From NCBI GenBank assembly GCA_012728655.1, contig JAAYEQ010000025.1, forward strand, positions 1 to 64,000: a DNA stretch of 64,000 nt, written 5' to 3'. The stretch's first letter is position 1; the number at the start of each line of letters is the position of its first letter. A program made the position numbers and the translations under genes. This DNA is from Syntrophomonadaceae bacterium. GTDB lineage: Bacteria; Bacillota; Syntrophomonadia; Syntrophomonadales; DTU052. Shown in pieces: positions 19,218 to 29,022 of this stretch. The notes under the pieces were generated by a model. That model worked only from the letters and a program-made list of their open reading frames with translations. It did not search any database and was not told where the DNA came from.

Positions 19218-20258
19218 TTAGCCGTCTTGCAATCGTTTCTTTAGTGCTTCGATCAGGTTGACCGGAACCGGATCGACGCCATAAATGGCAGCCAGGTACG
19301 TACTTACAAAATCCCCGGTATAAATCAGGCTGAACAGTTGAGCCATCCTGGACCTGCCCCGGGCTTTAACCGTTAAAAACTTCGTGATTCTATCGTTCAG
19401 GATTTCACGGGTTATATCCATCCGGCGGCCGATCCGCGGGTGCTCGTTCCCTCCGCGCAGGATAATCACCGCGATTCTTTTGGTCAGCATTTCCGGACCT
19501 TCCAGGCCGGTAAACTCATTGTGATTCAACTCGGGAAAACAGTTGTAATAAGCCGGGGCCTTGGCATTCTCGTTGATCTGGCCCTTCCAGCGCATGGCCG
19601 CCACCTCCAAATCAGATCCGGCGGCCCAGATCACCGGGATGCAATCCTTTAGCTCCAATGCCAGTTCAAAAGCAGAATTTGATCCATCGGGATCATCCGC
19701 ACAGAGCTCCTCCCTTATTTCCTTCAATACGGCTGCCGTCTCCCGGATCTCATCCCTGATGCCGTCCGCCAGCCCGGCCATTTCCGCCATCAGGGCCAGG
19801 GGCGTAAAAAGATACCCCAGGGCGGCTCGGGGCGGCAGCCCCGCCGGAATAGTAATGAGAGGAATCCCGGCCTTTTCAGCCAGGGAACCCAAATGGCCTC
19901 CGGTGGTAACGGCTATTATCCGAGCACCTTTCGCTCTCGCATCCTCGAACGCGCTGATGGTCTCTTCAGTGTTGCCGGAATAGCTTACCGCCAGTACCAA
20001 TGAATCTCGGCCTACAAATCCCGGCAGGCGGTAATCGCGGCTGACTAATACCGGAACCGACTTCCGGGTGCTGAGACAGCACCGGAGCACGTCCCCTCCG
20101 ATGGCCGATCCTCCCATACCGGCAACCACCACGTTGGATATACCACCGGCTATAGTAATTCGGTATTCCTGCTGCAGACAGTATTCCAGTTGGTCAGGCA
20201 GACCATGGATATATTCAAGCATCTGTTTGACACCTTTAGCATGAACTCCGCTTATCAC
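19218..20258 (-). CDS. Bifunctional phosphoglucose/phosphomannose isomerase
   Basis: SIS-domain motif GGSAIGGDVLR, SYSGNTEETISAF, ELNHNEFTG. Confidence 0.92.
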   Translation of the reverse strand: MISGVHAKGVKQMLEYIHGLPDQLEYCLQQEYRITIAGGISNVVVAGMGGSAIGGDVLRCCLSTRKSVPVLVSRDYRLPGFVGRDSLVLAVSYSGNTEETISAFEDARAKGARIIAVTTGGHLGSLAEKAGIPLITIPAGLPPRAALGYLFTPLALMAEMAGLADGIRDEIRETAAVLKEIREELCADDPDGSNSAFELALELKDCIPVIWAAGSDLEVAAMRWKGQINENAKAPAYYNCFPELNHNEFTGLEGPEMLTKRIAVIILRGGNEHPRIGRRMDITREILNDRITKFLTVKARGRSRMAQLFSLIYTGDFVSTYLAAIYGVDPVPVNLIEALKKRLQDG

Positions 20259-20285
20259 TGGGTATCATCCCTTTCACTTTGTGAA

Positions 20286-21362
20286 TTATATGAAAGCATG
20301 GTAGCCGGTCCGTTTCAGCTCCTCCACCACTTTTTTAATATCCTGGGCCCGGTCCCGGTGACACACCAGAAGGCAGTCATCGGTGTTCACAACTATCAGG
20401 TCCTCAACTCCCAGGGCGGCCACCACTTGCTCAGGCGAGTAAATCAAGCTGTTGCGGGTGTCGAGGAATACACCTCCTCGGCTTTGATGCACATTGCCGT
20501 TCTCATCCGCCGCCTGGTAATGTTGCCAGGAGGTCCAGGACCCCACATCATCCCAGTCGAATCGCGCCGGTATCACCAGCACCTGGCTGCATTTCTCCAA
20601 AATGCCGTAATCTACAGATATTCGGGGAAATCTCTGGTATTCCCTCATCAATACCTCCGATTGCTCCGGAGTCCCCAGGCTGTTCCCTATGGCCTCCAAA
20701 CCCCGGGCAACGTTCGGCAGAAATCGGAGAAAAAGACTCCGGATAAGATCCACCCTCCAGATAAACATACCGCTGTTCCAAAGATAGTTGCCTTCCTCAA
20801 TATATTTCTTCGCACGCTCAATATCGGGCTTCTCTTTGAATTCCAGAACGCTGTGGACCGGTATGCCTGCATATTCTCCCCTGACCTCGCCCATACGAAT
20901 GTACCCATAACCGGTAGCCGGTTCCGATGGCCGGATCCCTATGGTGACCAGCCAATCCCCGCCGGCAGCCGCATCAAAGGCGGCGGCCAGGCACTCATGG
21001 AATCCCCGGACATTGGTTATGTAATGGTCGGCCGGGAGGATCAGCATCGTTCCTCCGGGGTCCCGGCGATAAATGTACTCGGCCGCTAGGCCGACAGCCG
21101 GGGCGGTATCCCGACCAAAGGGTTCACAGATGATATTCGAAAGTGGAAGTTGTGTAAGCTGAGACACAACCTGCTGATGATACTGCTCTCCAGTCACCAC
21201 ATAGATATGATCCGGTTCTATCAGCCCTGCGACTCGTGACACCGTCTGCTGCAGCATGGTCTGCTCTCCGAAGAGACGCAAAAACTGCTTGGGGTTGTCC
21301 TGCCGAGACAAAGGCCAAAACCGTTCACCGGTGCCGCCGGCCAGAATCACAGCATAAACCAC
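20286..21362 (-). CDS. manC: Mannose-1-phosphate guanylyltransferase
   Basis: AVILAGGTGERFWPLSRQDNPKQFL, FKEKPDIERAKKYI; GTG start after GAGGTG. Confidence 0.92.
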   Translation of the reverse strand: MVYAVILAGGTGERFWPLSRQDNPKQFLRLFGEQTMLQQTVSRVAGLIEPDHIYVVTGEQYHQQVVSQLTQLPLSNIICEPFGRDTAPAVGLAAEYIYRRDPGGTMLILPADHYITNVRGFHECLAAAFDAAAGGDWLVTIGIRPSEPATGYGYIRMGEVRGEYAGIPVHSVLEFKEKPDIERAKKYIEEGNYLWNSGMFIWRVDLIRSLFLRFLPNVARGLEAIGNSLGTPEQSEVLMREYQRFPRISVDYGILEKCSQVLVIPARFDWDDVGSWTSWQHYQAADENGNVHQSRGGVFLDTRNSLIYSPEQVVAALGVEDLIVVNTDDCLLVCHRDRAQDIKKVVEELKRTGYHAFI

Positions 21363-21659
21363 GAATATCACCTCTCTTCTGTTGTGCACTTTGCTGGGGC
21401 CAATCAGGTATTATGCAGGGGTGCTAATAAGAATTATAAACACCCAAGTTATAACAGGCAAACCAGCGGTACCAACCTGGACGTTGAACGGCGAACCATC
21501 GAGGTCTAGAATCTGCAGCCCACAGGCGAAAGGAGTCGCTACCGGCCTCAAGATACTTTAAGCATTGCCTCGTCTTATTATTCCTGGCAATTCCCAATAT
21601 CATGCGCTTATCTGATTGCCGGTACATCCACGCTTGAACTTAAGAAAGTAGGCTCCAAA

Positions 21660-22090
21660 TCATAGCCACCGGTCGGGATGAACTGTTAGGTGAGAGCAGG
21701 TTAGGTGCATAAAATCAGTTAAAAAATGTGTTGCGGGGAACGCCCAGGTCGAACTGCTTCCCACAAGGATTCCATGAACCTTGTTCGACTTAAACTCTTT
21801 TTTGACTTCAGATATATAAGCCTTTAACTGTTTGATAGCTTCCCGTCCAAGTTGTCCTTTTTTTACCTCAACCACCGTAAGTGAGTCGTCTTGTTTATCC
21901 CTTAACAGAATGTCGATTCTTTTGTTTGAGGCTAGGCATCTGATTAGTACATCTTCTCTCGCCAAATCACTCCGAGTTGCATATCAATCCGGTCGCCTTC
22001 TTCTAATAAGGCTCAGCAGCGGACCAGTATATTTCGCCGTAAGTCTCATTAAAATGTCTACAATTTGGCGTGCCCTACTTCATTTTCGGT
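21660..22090 (-). pseudogene. Degenerate remnant of a NucS/PD-(D/E)XK-type nuclease-like gene
   Basis: RIDILLRDKQDDSLTVVEVKKGQLGREAIKQLKAYI core; upstream peptide pieces occur in different frames with stops. Confidence 0.45.
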
Positions 22091-22236
22091 AAATATTATT
22101 ACAATCTAAGCATAGCACAATATTTTACAATCAACCCGCCGGAGTCGTCAGGGTAAAATCCTGCGTATTTCGGAAAACAAAAAAATTCTCAGACTTTCTT
22201 TTGGAGAAAACCTGAGAATCCCGATTTTTCCTGTAT

Positions 22237-22325
22237 TGGTGCCCGGGGCCGGACTCGAACCGGCACGGCCGTCACCGGCCGACGGATTTTAAGTCCGTTG
22301 CGTCTGCCTGTTCCGCCACCCGGGC
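22237..22325 (-). tRNA. tRNA-Leu (TAA)
   Basis: Long variable arm, anticodon loop CTTAAAA, GGTTCGAGTCC, encoded CCA. Confidence 0.95.
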
Positions 22326-22349
22326 ATGTTTTATTTGTGAATATAAAAA

Positions 22350-22424
22350 TGGAGGGCGGAACCGGATTCGAACCGGTGAATGGCGGTTTTGCAGACCGCA
22401 GCGTTTCCACTTCGCCATCCGCCC
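22350..22424 (-). tRNA. tRNA-Cys (GCA)
   Basis: Anticodon loop CTGCAAA, GGTTCGAATCC, encoded CCA, U discriminator. Confidence 0.95.
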
Positions 22425-22558
22425 TCATTTCAGCAAACTTAATTATATCCCAGGCATCGCGGCGAGTCAAGGACTGCGCCCTGGCGTTCCTTAGCTGCAG
22501 GTTGAGCAGCCTGATGTGCAAAAAAAGCCGTTCATTGTGAACGGCCTTAAGTCTTAAC

Positions 22559-22633
22559 TGGAGCGGAAGACGAGATTCGAACTCGCGGCCCTCGCCTTGG
22601 CAAGGCGATGCTCTACCACTGAGCTACTTCCGC
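22559..22633 (-). tRNA. tRNA-Gly (GCC)
   Basis: Anticodon loop TTGCCAA, AGTTCGAATCT, encoded CCA. Confidence 0.95.
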
Positions 22634-22641
22634 ATCCTATA

Positions 22642-22717
<76 letters not shown>

Positions 22718-22733
22718 CTGTTAATCAAAAATA

Positions 22734-22809
22734 TGGCGGAGCCGACGGGACTTGAACCCGCGATCTTCGGCTTGACAGGCCGACATGTTAACCTCTACAC
22801 TACGGCTCC
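22734..22809 (-). tRNA. tRNA-Asp (GTC)
   Basis: Anticodon loop CTGTCAA, GGTTCAAGTCC, encoded CCA. Confidence 0.95.
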
Positions 22810-22930
22810 AGAACGCAAGTATTATTATAGCATCGGGGTTGGTTCATATCAAGAGCCAACCCGACTTTTTCCGTAGAACGACCAGAGTTTCGTTCACAGC
22901 ACTTTATTCGGTTAAAAAGAGCATTGAAAA

Positions 22931-22996
22931 GGGTGGGTATCCCTAAGGTATTATGGTTGTGGCAACAAACCAAACCTGAAGGGAGTGTACCCACCC
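22931..22996. repeat. Nested hairpin element, possible ncRNA or mobile-element remnant
   Basis: GGGTGGGTA-TCCCT ... AGGGA-gtg-TACCCACCC with inner AGGT/ACCT and GGTTGT-ggca-ACAAACC. Confidence 0.5.
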
Positions 22997-23075
22997 AATG
23001 ACATTATACAATCAACTTATGCATTCCGGTAACCCACAAGCTGCCGTCCAAACGGTCATTTCTTTGCCGGCCATA

Positions 23076-23957
23076 CTAGCCGTTAATCAACTTCCTGATG
23101 AAGTTGGGAAGCACAAAGGCTGCATGGTGGATTTCATCATTATAGTAGTTGGTCTCCAACTGCAATTTGTTATACCGCTCCCGGTCAAAGTCGGCCAGAG
23201 GATCATATTTTTTCGAACAGAAGGTGAAGCTCCAAATCGCGCTGGGATAGGTCGGGATATATGCCCAGTAAACCCTTACTATCGGGAATATCCGTGACAG
23301 GTTCTCATACAGCTTCTTAAAGGTGCGCTGGTGAAAATACGGGGACTCCGACTGGGTTACAAAGATGCCGTCGTCATTCAATCTGTCGTATGCCATCTGG
23401 TGAAAACTCTTCTGGAACAGGACCTCGGCCGGTCCGATAGGATCGGCGGCATCACAGAGAATGACATCAAACTTCTCCTGCGTGGAGCTTAGGAACTTTT
23501 CTCCATCCGCAAACAGCAGACGGGTTTTGGGATTGCTGATCTGGCCCGCCACCTCCGGGAAAAACTCCTGGCATTTGCGAACCACCAACTCGTCGATTTC
23601 CACCATGGTTACTCGTTCGACCTCGGGATGTTTAAGGGTTTCCCGAACTGTTCCTCCATCTCCGCCGCCGATGACCAGAACCTCTTTGGGGTTGGGATGC
23701 GTAAACAGAGGCACATGGCCCAGCATCTCGTGGTAAATGAACTCATCTTTCTCGGTAATCATGATGGAGCCGTACAGCACCAGCATCTTGCCAAACTCGT
23801 AAGTGTCCAGGATGTCGATCCTCTGAAAAGGACTTTCACCACTGTAGAGAAGGCGTTTAACCTTGATTGTCAGCCCTACTCGGTTCTGATGCAGTTCGCT
23901 GAACCATACATTCCACAGATCGGTCATCGATTCCTCACGGATTATGTCACCGGACAT
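23076..23957 (-). CDS. speE: Spermidine synthase (polyamine aminopropyltransferase)
   Basis: LVIGGGDGGTVRE, CDAADPIGPAEVLF. Confidence 0.93.
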   Translation of the reverse strand: MSGDIIREESMTDLWNVWFSELHQNRVGLTIKVKRLLYSGESPFQRIDILDTYEFGKMLVLYGSIMITEKDEFIYHEMLGHVPLFTHPNPKEVLVIGGGDGGTVRETLKHPEVERVTMVEIDELVVRKCQEFFPEVAGQISNPKTRLLFADGEKFLSSTQEKFDVILCDAADPIGPAEVLFQKSFHQMAYDRLNDDGIFVTQSESPYFHQRTFKKLYENLSRIFPIVRVYWAYIPTYPSAIWSFTFCSKKYDPLADFDRERYNKLQLETNYYNDEIHHAAFVLPNFIRKLING

Positions 23958-23990
23958 TGACCCTACTCTCCTTTCATTTGCGTTTGCACT

Positions 23991-25100
23991 CTAATCGATA
24001 ACTATGGTTTTGGCCGGAGGCAGTCCATTGAAGTTGGTGGCACTGCACCCGGTATAAGCTCCCATAGCCGGGACCACCAGGATGTCACCAATCTCCAGCC
24101 GGGGCAGACTTGAATTTTGATAAATTATATCAAAAGAGTCACAAGTTGGACCAGCGACAATACACTGTTCCCTGGCTCCCTGCCGTTCCGCCAGCAGCGG
24201 GTAATCGCAGTGATCGTATAACTTGCCGGAGAACGAGCCGTACAGACCGTCATCCACGTAGTACCACCAAACATTGGCCCGGTTGGACTTGCCGATGACG
24301 GTCATGATTAGGTTTACCGCATTCGCCACCAGGAAACGCCCCGGTTCGGCAATGATCCTTATATTGGGGAAGAAGCGGTTCAACGCTTCGGCAATGGGTC
24401 TGAAGAAATTCGTAACCGGAATGATGTTTTCCACGTACTCGGCCGGAAACCCCCCACCTATATCCAGTACCTCAAGGATCATTCCCTTTAAGGCCAGCAG
24501 ATTGAATATGCGGCGGCATTCGGCGATAGCATCCACGTATTTATACGGGTTGAGGCTCTGCGAGCCGACGTGGAAGCACAGTCCTTTCACATCCAGTCCC
24601 ATTTCTCTGGCTTTCAGGGCCAAATCCACAGCGTGTTCCGGATCAACCCCAAATTTGTAGGAAAGGTTGACTACACAGTCGGGATTGGGGAAACTGACCC
24701 GGAGCAGCAGTTTAACTTGTCCCCGGTACTTAATAAACTTATCCAACTCGTACTCGTTATCGAATACAAACCAGCTTACACCCTGTTCGAGCGCGAATTT
24801 GATATCCTGCTCTTTTTTGATGGGATGAGTATGAATCATGTTTTCCCCGTCAACCCCCATGCTCTTTACCAGCTCAATCTCCCGGTTGGAACACACATCA
24901 AAGTACGGATTGCAGTTTTTTACGATTTCAAGCACATTGGGATCGGGGTTGGCTTTAACGGCGTAGTACGGTTGAACCTGGGGAAGATAGTCTTTGAGCA
25001 TTTGGAACCGGTCCTCGATCTCCCTCCTGAATACAACCATCAGAGGGGTGCCGTAAGTCTCTTGAAGTTTTTTGGCTTCCTTCATCCCGATTACGGCCAA
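23991..25100 (-). CDS. PLP-dependent ornithine/lysine decarboxylase (fold III)
   Basis: PYYAVKANP, CFHVGSQS, DIGGGFP, AEPGRF, CDSFD. Confidence 0.92.
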   Translation of the reverse strand: MAVIGMKEAKKLQETYGTPLMVVFRREIEDRFQMLKDYLPQVQPYYAVKANPDPNVLEIVKNCNPYFDVCSNREIELVKSMGVDGENMIHTHPIKKEQDIKFALEQGVSWFVFDNEYELDKFIKYRGQVKLLLRVSFPNPDCVVNLSYKFGVDPEHAVDLALKAREMGLDVKGLCFHVGSQSLNPYKYVDAIAECRRIFNLLALKGMILEVLDIGGGFPAEYVENIIPVTNFFRPIAEALNRFFPNIRIIAEPGRFLVANAVNLIMTVIGKSNRANVWWYYVDDGLYGSFSGKLYDHCDYPLLAERQGAREQCIVAGPTCDSFDIIYQNSSLPRLEIGDILVVPAMGAYTGCSATNFNGLPPAKTIVID

Positions 25101-25283
25101 ACTATAACCTCCTACCTTAAATAGTTCCTATCCGGATTGATACGGGACTTTGGCTCTCCCTAAACAGGGGAGGTTATGCTGTAACATAGCACTTAGATTA
25201 TATTTCTAACAAAATACCGAAAAAAAAACAAGTGTTATTTTTGTGAAGGTGAACCGGCACATTGTATGCGGGTAAGAAGGTGC

Positions 25284-26168
25284 TTATAGTGCGGGGTCTG
25301 TTTTGAGGAAATCGAGGAAATTGTCGACTGTGCGACGGCGGTTTTTCTGCCGGGGATAAATCACATATATATCCCGTTTGGCGATACCTCCGGCAATCTT
25401 TAAGGCAACCAGCTTGTCATTCCGGGTCCACTGCGCAGCTGCATGCCGGGAAACCAGGGCCAGGCCCATTTGGGCTTCGACCGCGGATGCCACCGCTTCG
25501 GTGCTGCCCACCTCCGCCTGTATGTCCAGATCCTCTGTCCTTATCCCTAAGCCGGCCAAGATATCTTCTGTAGCCATTCGGGTCCCCGAACCCTTTTCCC
25601 GGAAGACCCACTTCTCCGCAACCAGTTCTTTCAGATTAACCTCGCTGCGACCCGCCAGGTGATGATGTGGGGAGACCAGGACTATCAGTTCATCCTCTTT
25701 CCATTTGAAGCCCTCCACTTTGCTGTTGGGCATCCAGGCTCCTACTACCCCCAGGTCCAGTTCCCTTTCAGCCACCTGTTTGAAGATGCTCTCGGTGTCC
25801 GCTATTTTCATTAATATGTTTACATTGGGATACCTATCCTTAAAACCCTTCAAATACTGGGGCAGAATATACTGCCCGGGTATGGTGCTGGCACCCAACA
25901 GCAGCCTCCCTCTGCGGCTCTCCGACAACTCCTCCATGATCTGATCCGTTTTTTCCAATACTCTAAGGATCTCCTGGGCACAATTATAGAGAGCCTCACC
26001 GGCCGGCGTAGTCTTTAACTTGCGGCCGGATCTTTCCAGCAGCAGTACTCCGTATATCTCTTCCAGCGCCTGTATCTGCTTGCTGACCGCCGGCTGGGAG
26101 AGATTAAGTTCCTCGGCGGTACGGGAAAGATTGCGGTTCTCAACTACCTTGACAAAAGTCTTGAACAA
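25284..26168 (-). CDS. LysR-family transcriptional regulator
   Basis: N-terminal HTH RTAEELNLSQPAVSKQIQALEEIYG; substrate-binding domain; start codon uncertain. Confidence 0.88.
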   Translation of the reverse strand: MFKTFVKVVENRNLSRTAEELNLSQPAVSKQIQALEEIYGVLLLERSGRKLKTTPAGEALYNCAQEILRVLEKTDQIMEELSESRRGRLLLGASTIPGQYILPQYLKGFKDRYPNVNILMKIADTESIFKQVAERELDLGVVGAWMPNSKVEGFKWKEDELIVLVSPHHHLAGRSEVNLKELVAEKWVFREKGSGTRMATEDILAGLGIRTEDLDIQAEVGSTEAVASAVEAQMGLALVSRHAAAQWTRNDKLVALKIAGGIAKRDIYVIYPRQKNRRRTVDNFLDFLKTDPAL

Positions 26169-26198
26169 CGAAAGGTTAATAATACTCCACCACCCGAT

Positions 26199-27137
26199 CT
26201 AGCGCAGGAACCCTGCCAGAATTGTATCAATGGCCTCCTTCTCATCAAGTCCCAGGGTCATGAGCTTTATCAACTGGTCGCCGGCTATTCTGCCAATAGC
26301 CGCCTCATGTGTCAGCACCGCTTCAGCACTCTCTGCATTCAATTCGGGTACAGCCCTTATCTGAGCGTTGCCCATGATTATCGAGTCACACTCCACATGC
26401 CCGGTGGCACGATTCTTACCCACCAGTGAAGCACGAAATACCTGCTGGGACTCGTCTTGAGCCACTGACCGTGACAATACCTGACCTGAGGAATCAGCTC
26501 CGATCAGGTGGATAGTTATATTGGACACCGCCTTTTGCCGGCCATCGGTCAGAAGCCTCTCCACCACCTTCAGCCCGCCTTTGTCATGAATGAAGGCTTC
26601 GGTAGTGCGGATGGTGTCATCAACTCCCCTGATCTGTACCATCTCCATCTCAGCGTATCCGCCTGTCTCGATGGTTACGATGGTAGTGGGGTTTAACACC
26701 CGCTTGCCCTGTCCGCCCCCCTGGCCGTAATGCTTTTCAACATACTTGACGGAAGCCCCTTCCTTGATAATGAACTCATGAATTCCGTCATGTTGGGAAT
26801 CCTGATCTCCTTGATTATGGATGCCGCAGCCGGCGATTATGGTCACATCGGCCCCTTCTCCGATGATAAAGGTGTTGTAAACCACATCTTTCAAACCGGA
26901 CTTGGTCATAATGACCGGGATATGCACCGACTCGTTTTTGGTTCCCGGTTTTACAATAATATCGATGCCGGGTTTGTCCCGCTTCGGAACAATCTCAATG
27001 TTGGCGGATGACTGACGGAGCACTCCCTCCCCGTCTTTCCTGATATTAAAGGCTCCCCGAGGAATGCCGTGGAGGTCGGCCACCGCCTTCAGCAGTTGAC
27101 TATCTATACTGCTGAGCTTCAATGAGTCCACCTCCAC
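26199..27137 (-). CDS. sufB: Minimal SufB/SufD-family Fe-S assembly scaffold
   Basis: C-terminal AEAVLTHEAAIGRIAGDQLIKLMTLGLDEKEAIDTILAGFL typical of SufBD; overlaps sufC. Confidence 0.88.
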   Translation of the reverse strand: MEVDSLKLSSIDSQLLKAVADLHGIPRGAFNIRKDGEGVLRQSSANIEIVPKRDKPGIDIIVKPGTKNESVHIPVIMTKSGLKDVVYNTFIIGEGADVTIIAGCGIHNQGDQDSQHDGIHEFIIKEGASVKYVEKHYGQGGGQGKRVLNPTTIVTIETGGYAEMEMVQIRGVDDTIRTTEAFIHDKGGLKVVERLLTDGRQKAVSNITIHLIGADSSGQVLSRSVAQDESQQVFRASLVGKNRATGHVECDSIIMGNAQIRAVPELNAESAEAVLTHEAAIGRIAGDQLIKLMTLGLDEKEAIDTILAGFLR

Positions 27138-27861
27138 ACTCGTTTCGAATTCCGCAGTTGCATATAATGTCGTCCCTGATTAGCGGCCACACGGATGCTG
27201 CCGGTCCCTTTTCCCGGATTTCACCGTCGGCCACCAGGATGATCTCATCGCATATCGGCAGAAACTGTTCATGGTGTGAAATTATCACCACGGTGTTACC
27301 TTTATTCTCCCGGTGTCTCTTGATGATTAGACTGATCAATTTCTGGATGGTCCACAGGTCAACCCCGGCTTCAGGCTCATCAAATATCGTAAGCAATGCA
27401 TCCTTGGCCAGCAACTGCGCAACTTCCAGGCGTTTGGTTTCCCCGCCGCTCAAACTCGGGCCCAGGTCCCGGCCGATGTAATCCTCCGGACAGAGGCCCA
27501 CATCGCGAAGATATGATCTTATCCCCATATCATCTATAGCAGGATTGGCGATGCGCATAACCTCTTCCACATATAACCCTTTAAACCGCGGGGGCTGCTG
27601 AAAAGCATACGCCAATCCCCTCCGCGCTCTTTCCGTAATGCTCAGGTTGGTTATATCTTCACCATTAAACAATATCTGTCCCTGGGTAGGCTGGTAGATT
27701 CCCATTATCACTTTGGCGATCGAGGTCTTGCCTCCCCCATTGGGGCCGGTTATGGCATACAGTTTGCCGCTTTCAAAGGTAAGGTTTATATTCTTTAATA
27801 TCTCTTTGGCATCGCCATTGCTGCCGTTAAAGCTGAGACTAATGTCTTTAAGTTCAAGCAT
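27100..27861 (-). CDS. sufC: Fe-S assembly ATPase SufC
   Basis: ITGPNGGGKTSIAKVIMG Walker A, LSGGETKRLEVAQ signature, FDEPEAGVD. Confidence 0.92.
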   Translation of the reverse strand: MLELKDISLSFNGSNGDAKEILKNINLTFESGKLYAITGPNGGGKTSIAKVIMGIYQPTQGQILFNGEDITNLSITERARRGLAYAFQQPPRFKGLYVEEVMRIANPAIDDMGIRSYLRDVGLCPEDYIGRDLGPSLSGGETKRLEVAQLLAKDALLTIFDEPEAGVDLWTIQKLISLIIKRHRENKGNTVVIISHHEQFLPICDEIILVADGEIREKGPAASVWPLIRDDIICNCGIRNECGGGLIEAQQYR

Positions 27862-28039
27862 ATATTTGTCCTCCTTTCGATACGCCGGTGACACAATACC
27901 GGGGTATCACTTATTAAAAACTATTCGCTCAATTAATGAGCGGTATAAGTATTGGCTATGCTGGTGTTAATTTGATTATAACCTGATACCACGACACATG
28001 AAAGCGGTTTGCCCAAGGGACTTCGCAGCCAAAACACAA

Positions 28040-28065
28040 AAGGCGGATGAATCACATTCCGCCTT
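28040..28065 (-). terminator. Intrinsic terminator of mrp
   Basis: AAGGCGGA ... TCCGCCTT followed on the minus strand by TTGTGTTTT. Confidence 0.7.
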
Positions 28066-28107
28066 CCAGCTCCGGGCGGCAAACCGCCGCAACACCTCTT
28101 TGCCCGG

Positions 28108-28968
28108 TTACGGTTTTTCCAGGGGTAACCTCTTAACCAGTTCTTCACTTAATCGGGTGACCTCATCACCCTTGTAATCCTCAATTTTGCCCTGATCCAT
28201 CAAGCGATTAAGCTGAGGATTCCAGGGAAGCTGCCCGAAAAGGGGTATATTCATCTGAGCCGCCGCCTCTTGGGCATGGGAGGGGCCGAACAACTCCAGC
28301 CTCTCGTTGCAATGAGGACAACAGGCATAACTCATGTTTTCAATCAACCCCAATATCGGAACTCCCAGCTTGTTGGCCATTTTCACCGCTTTTTTCACGA
28401 CCATAAGCACCAGTTCCTGAGGAGCGGAAACCATCACAATCCCGTCCACAGGGAGTGACTGCATCACTGTCAGCGGTACGTCACCGGTTCCCGGCGGCAG
28501 GTCCACCAGGAGGTAATCCAACTCCCGCCAGTCGGTTTCCTCCCAGAACTGCCTTACCATGCCTGCCAGCAAGGGTCCTCTCCAGATAACCGGTTCGTCT
28601 TCGCCGGGCAGGAATAGGTTTACCGAGATAATCTTGATCCCGCTGCCGGTTTGCGGTGGAATTATGCCAAAATCCGTAGCTTTCAGGTTGCCGCCCTCAA
28701 TCCCAAATATCCGGGGTATGCTGGGTCCGGTTATATCAGAATCCAGCACTCCAACCTTGTAACCCATCCGGTTCAGCCCTACGGCCAGGAGGCTGGTAAC
28801 GGTTGATTTGCCAACCCCTCCCTTGCCGCTCATAACCGCTACTACTTTTTTGATTTGGTTCAGACTGCCCATAAGGGACTTTTCCGGTTGACTGCAGGTT
28901 TCAGGGCTGCAACCATCCTGCCCGGACGCGGAACACGTCTTGCATTTATCCTTGAGAGCCGTCAACAC
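28108..28968 (-). CDS. Mrp/NBP35-family ATP-binding protein
   Basis: VMSGKGGVGKSTV, DLPPGTGD, ENMSYACCPHC. Confidence 0.93.
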   Translation of the reverse strand: MLTALKDKCKTCSASGQDGCSPETCSQPEKSLMGSLNQIKKVVAVMSGKGGVGKSTVTSLLAVGLNRMGYKVGVLDSDITGPSIPRIFGIEGGNLKATDFGIIPPQTGSGIKIISVNLFLPGEDEPVIWRGPLLAGMVRQFWEETDWRELDYLLVDLPPGTGDVPLTVMQSLPVDGIVMVSAPQELVLMVVKKAVKMANKLGVPILGLIENMSYACCPHCNERLELFGPSHAQEAAAQMNIPLFGQLPWNPQLNRLMDQGKIEDYKGDEVTRLSEELVKRLPLEKP

Positions 28969-29022
28969 TTACACCCTTTCCGCTTCGTCTGCCAATTTCG
29001 TAACTCAAAGAGCCCCCTTTGC

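Noticed and set aside
20190-21089. 299-aa plus-strand ORF
   Set aside because: Antisense to manC; no independent motif or ribosome site
22189-22540. ORFs across the tRNA cluster (110 aa minus, 80 aa plus)
   Set aside because: Spurious translation of tRNA-Leu/tRNA-Cys genes
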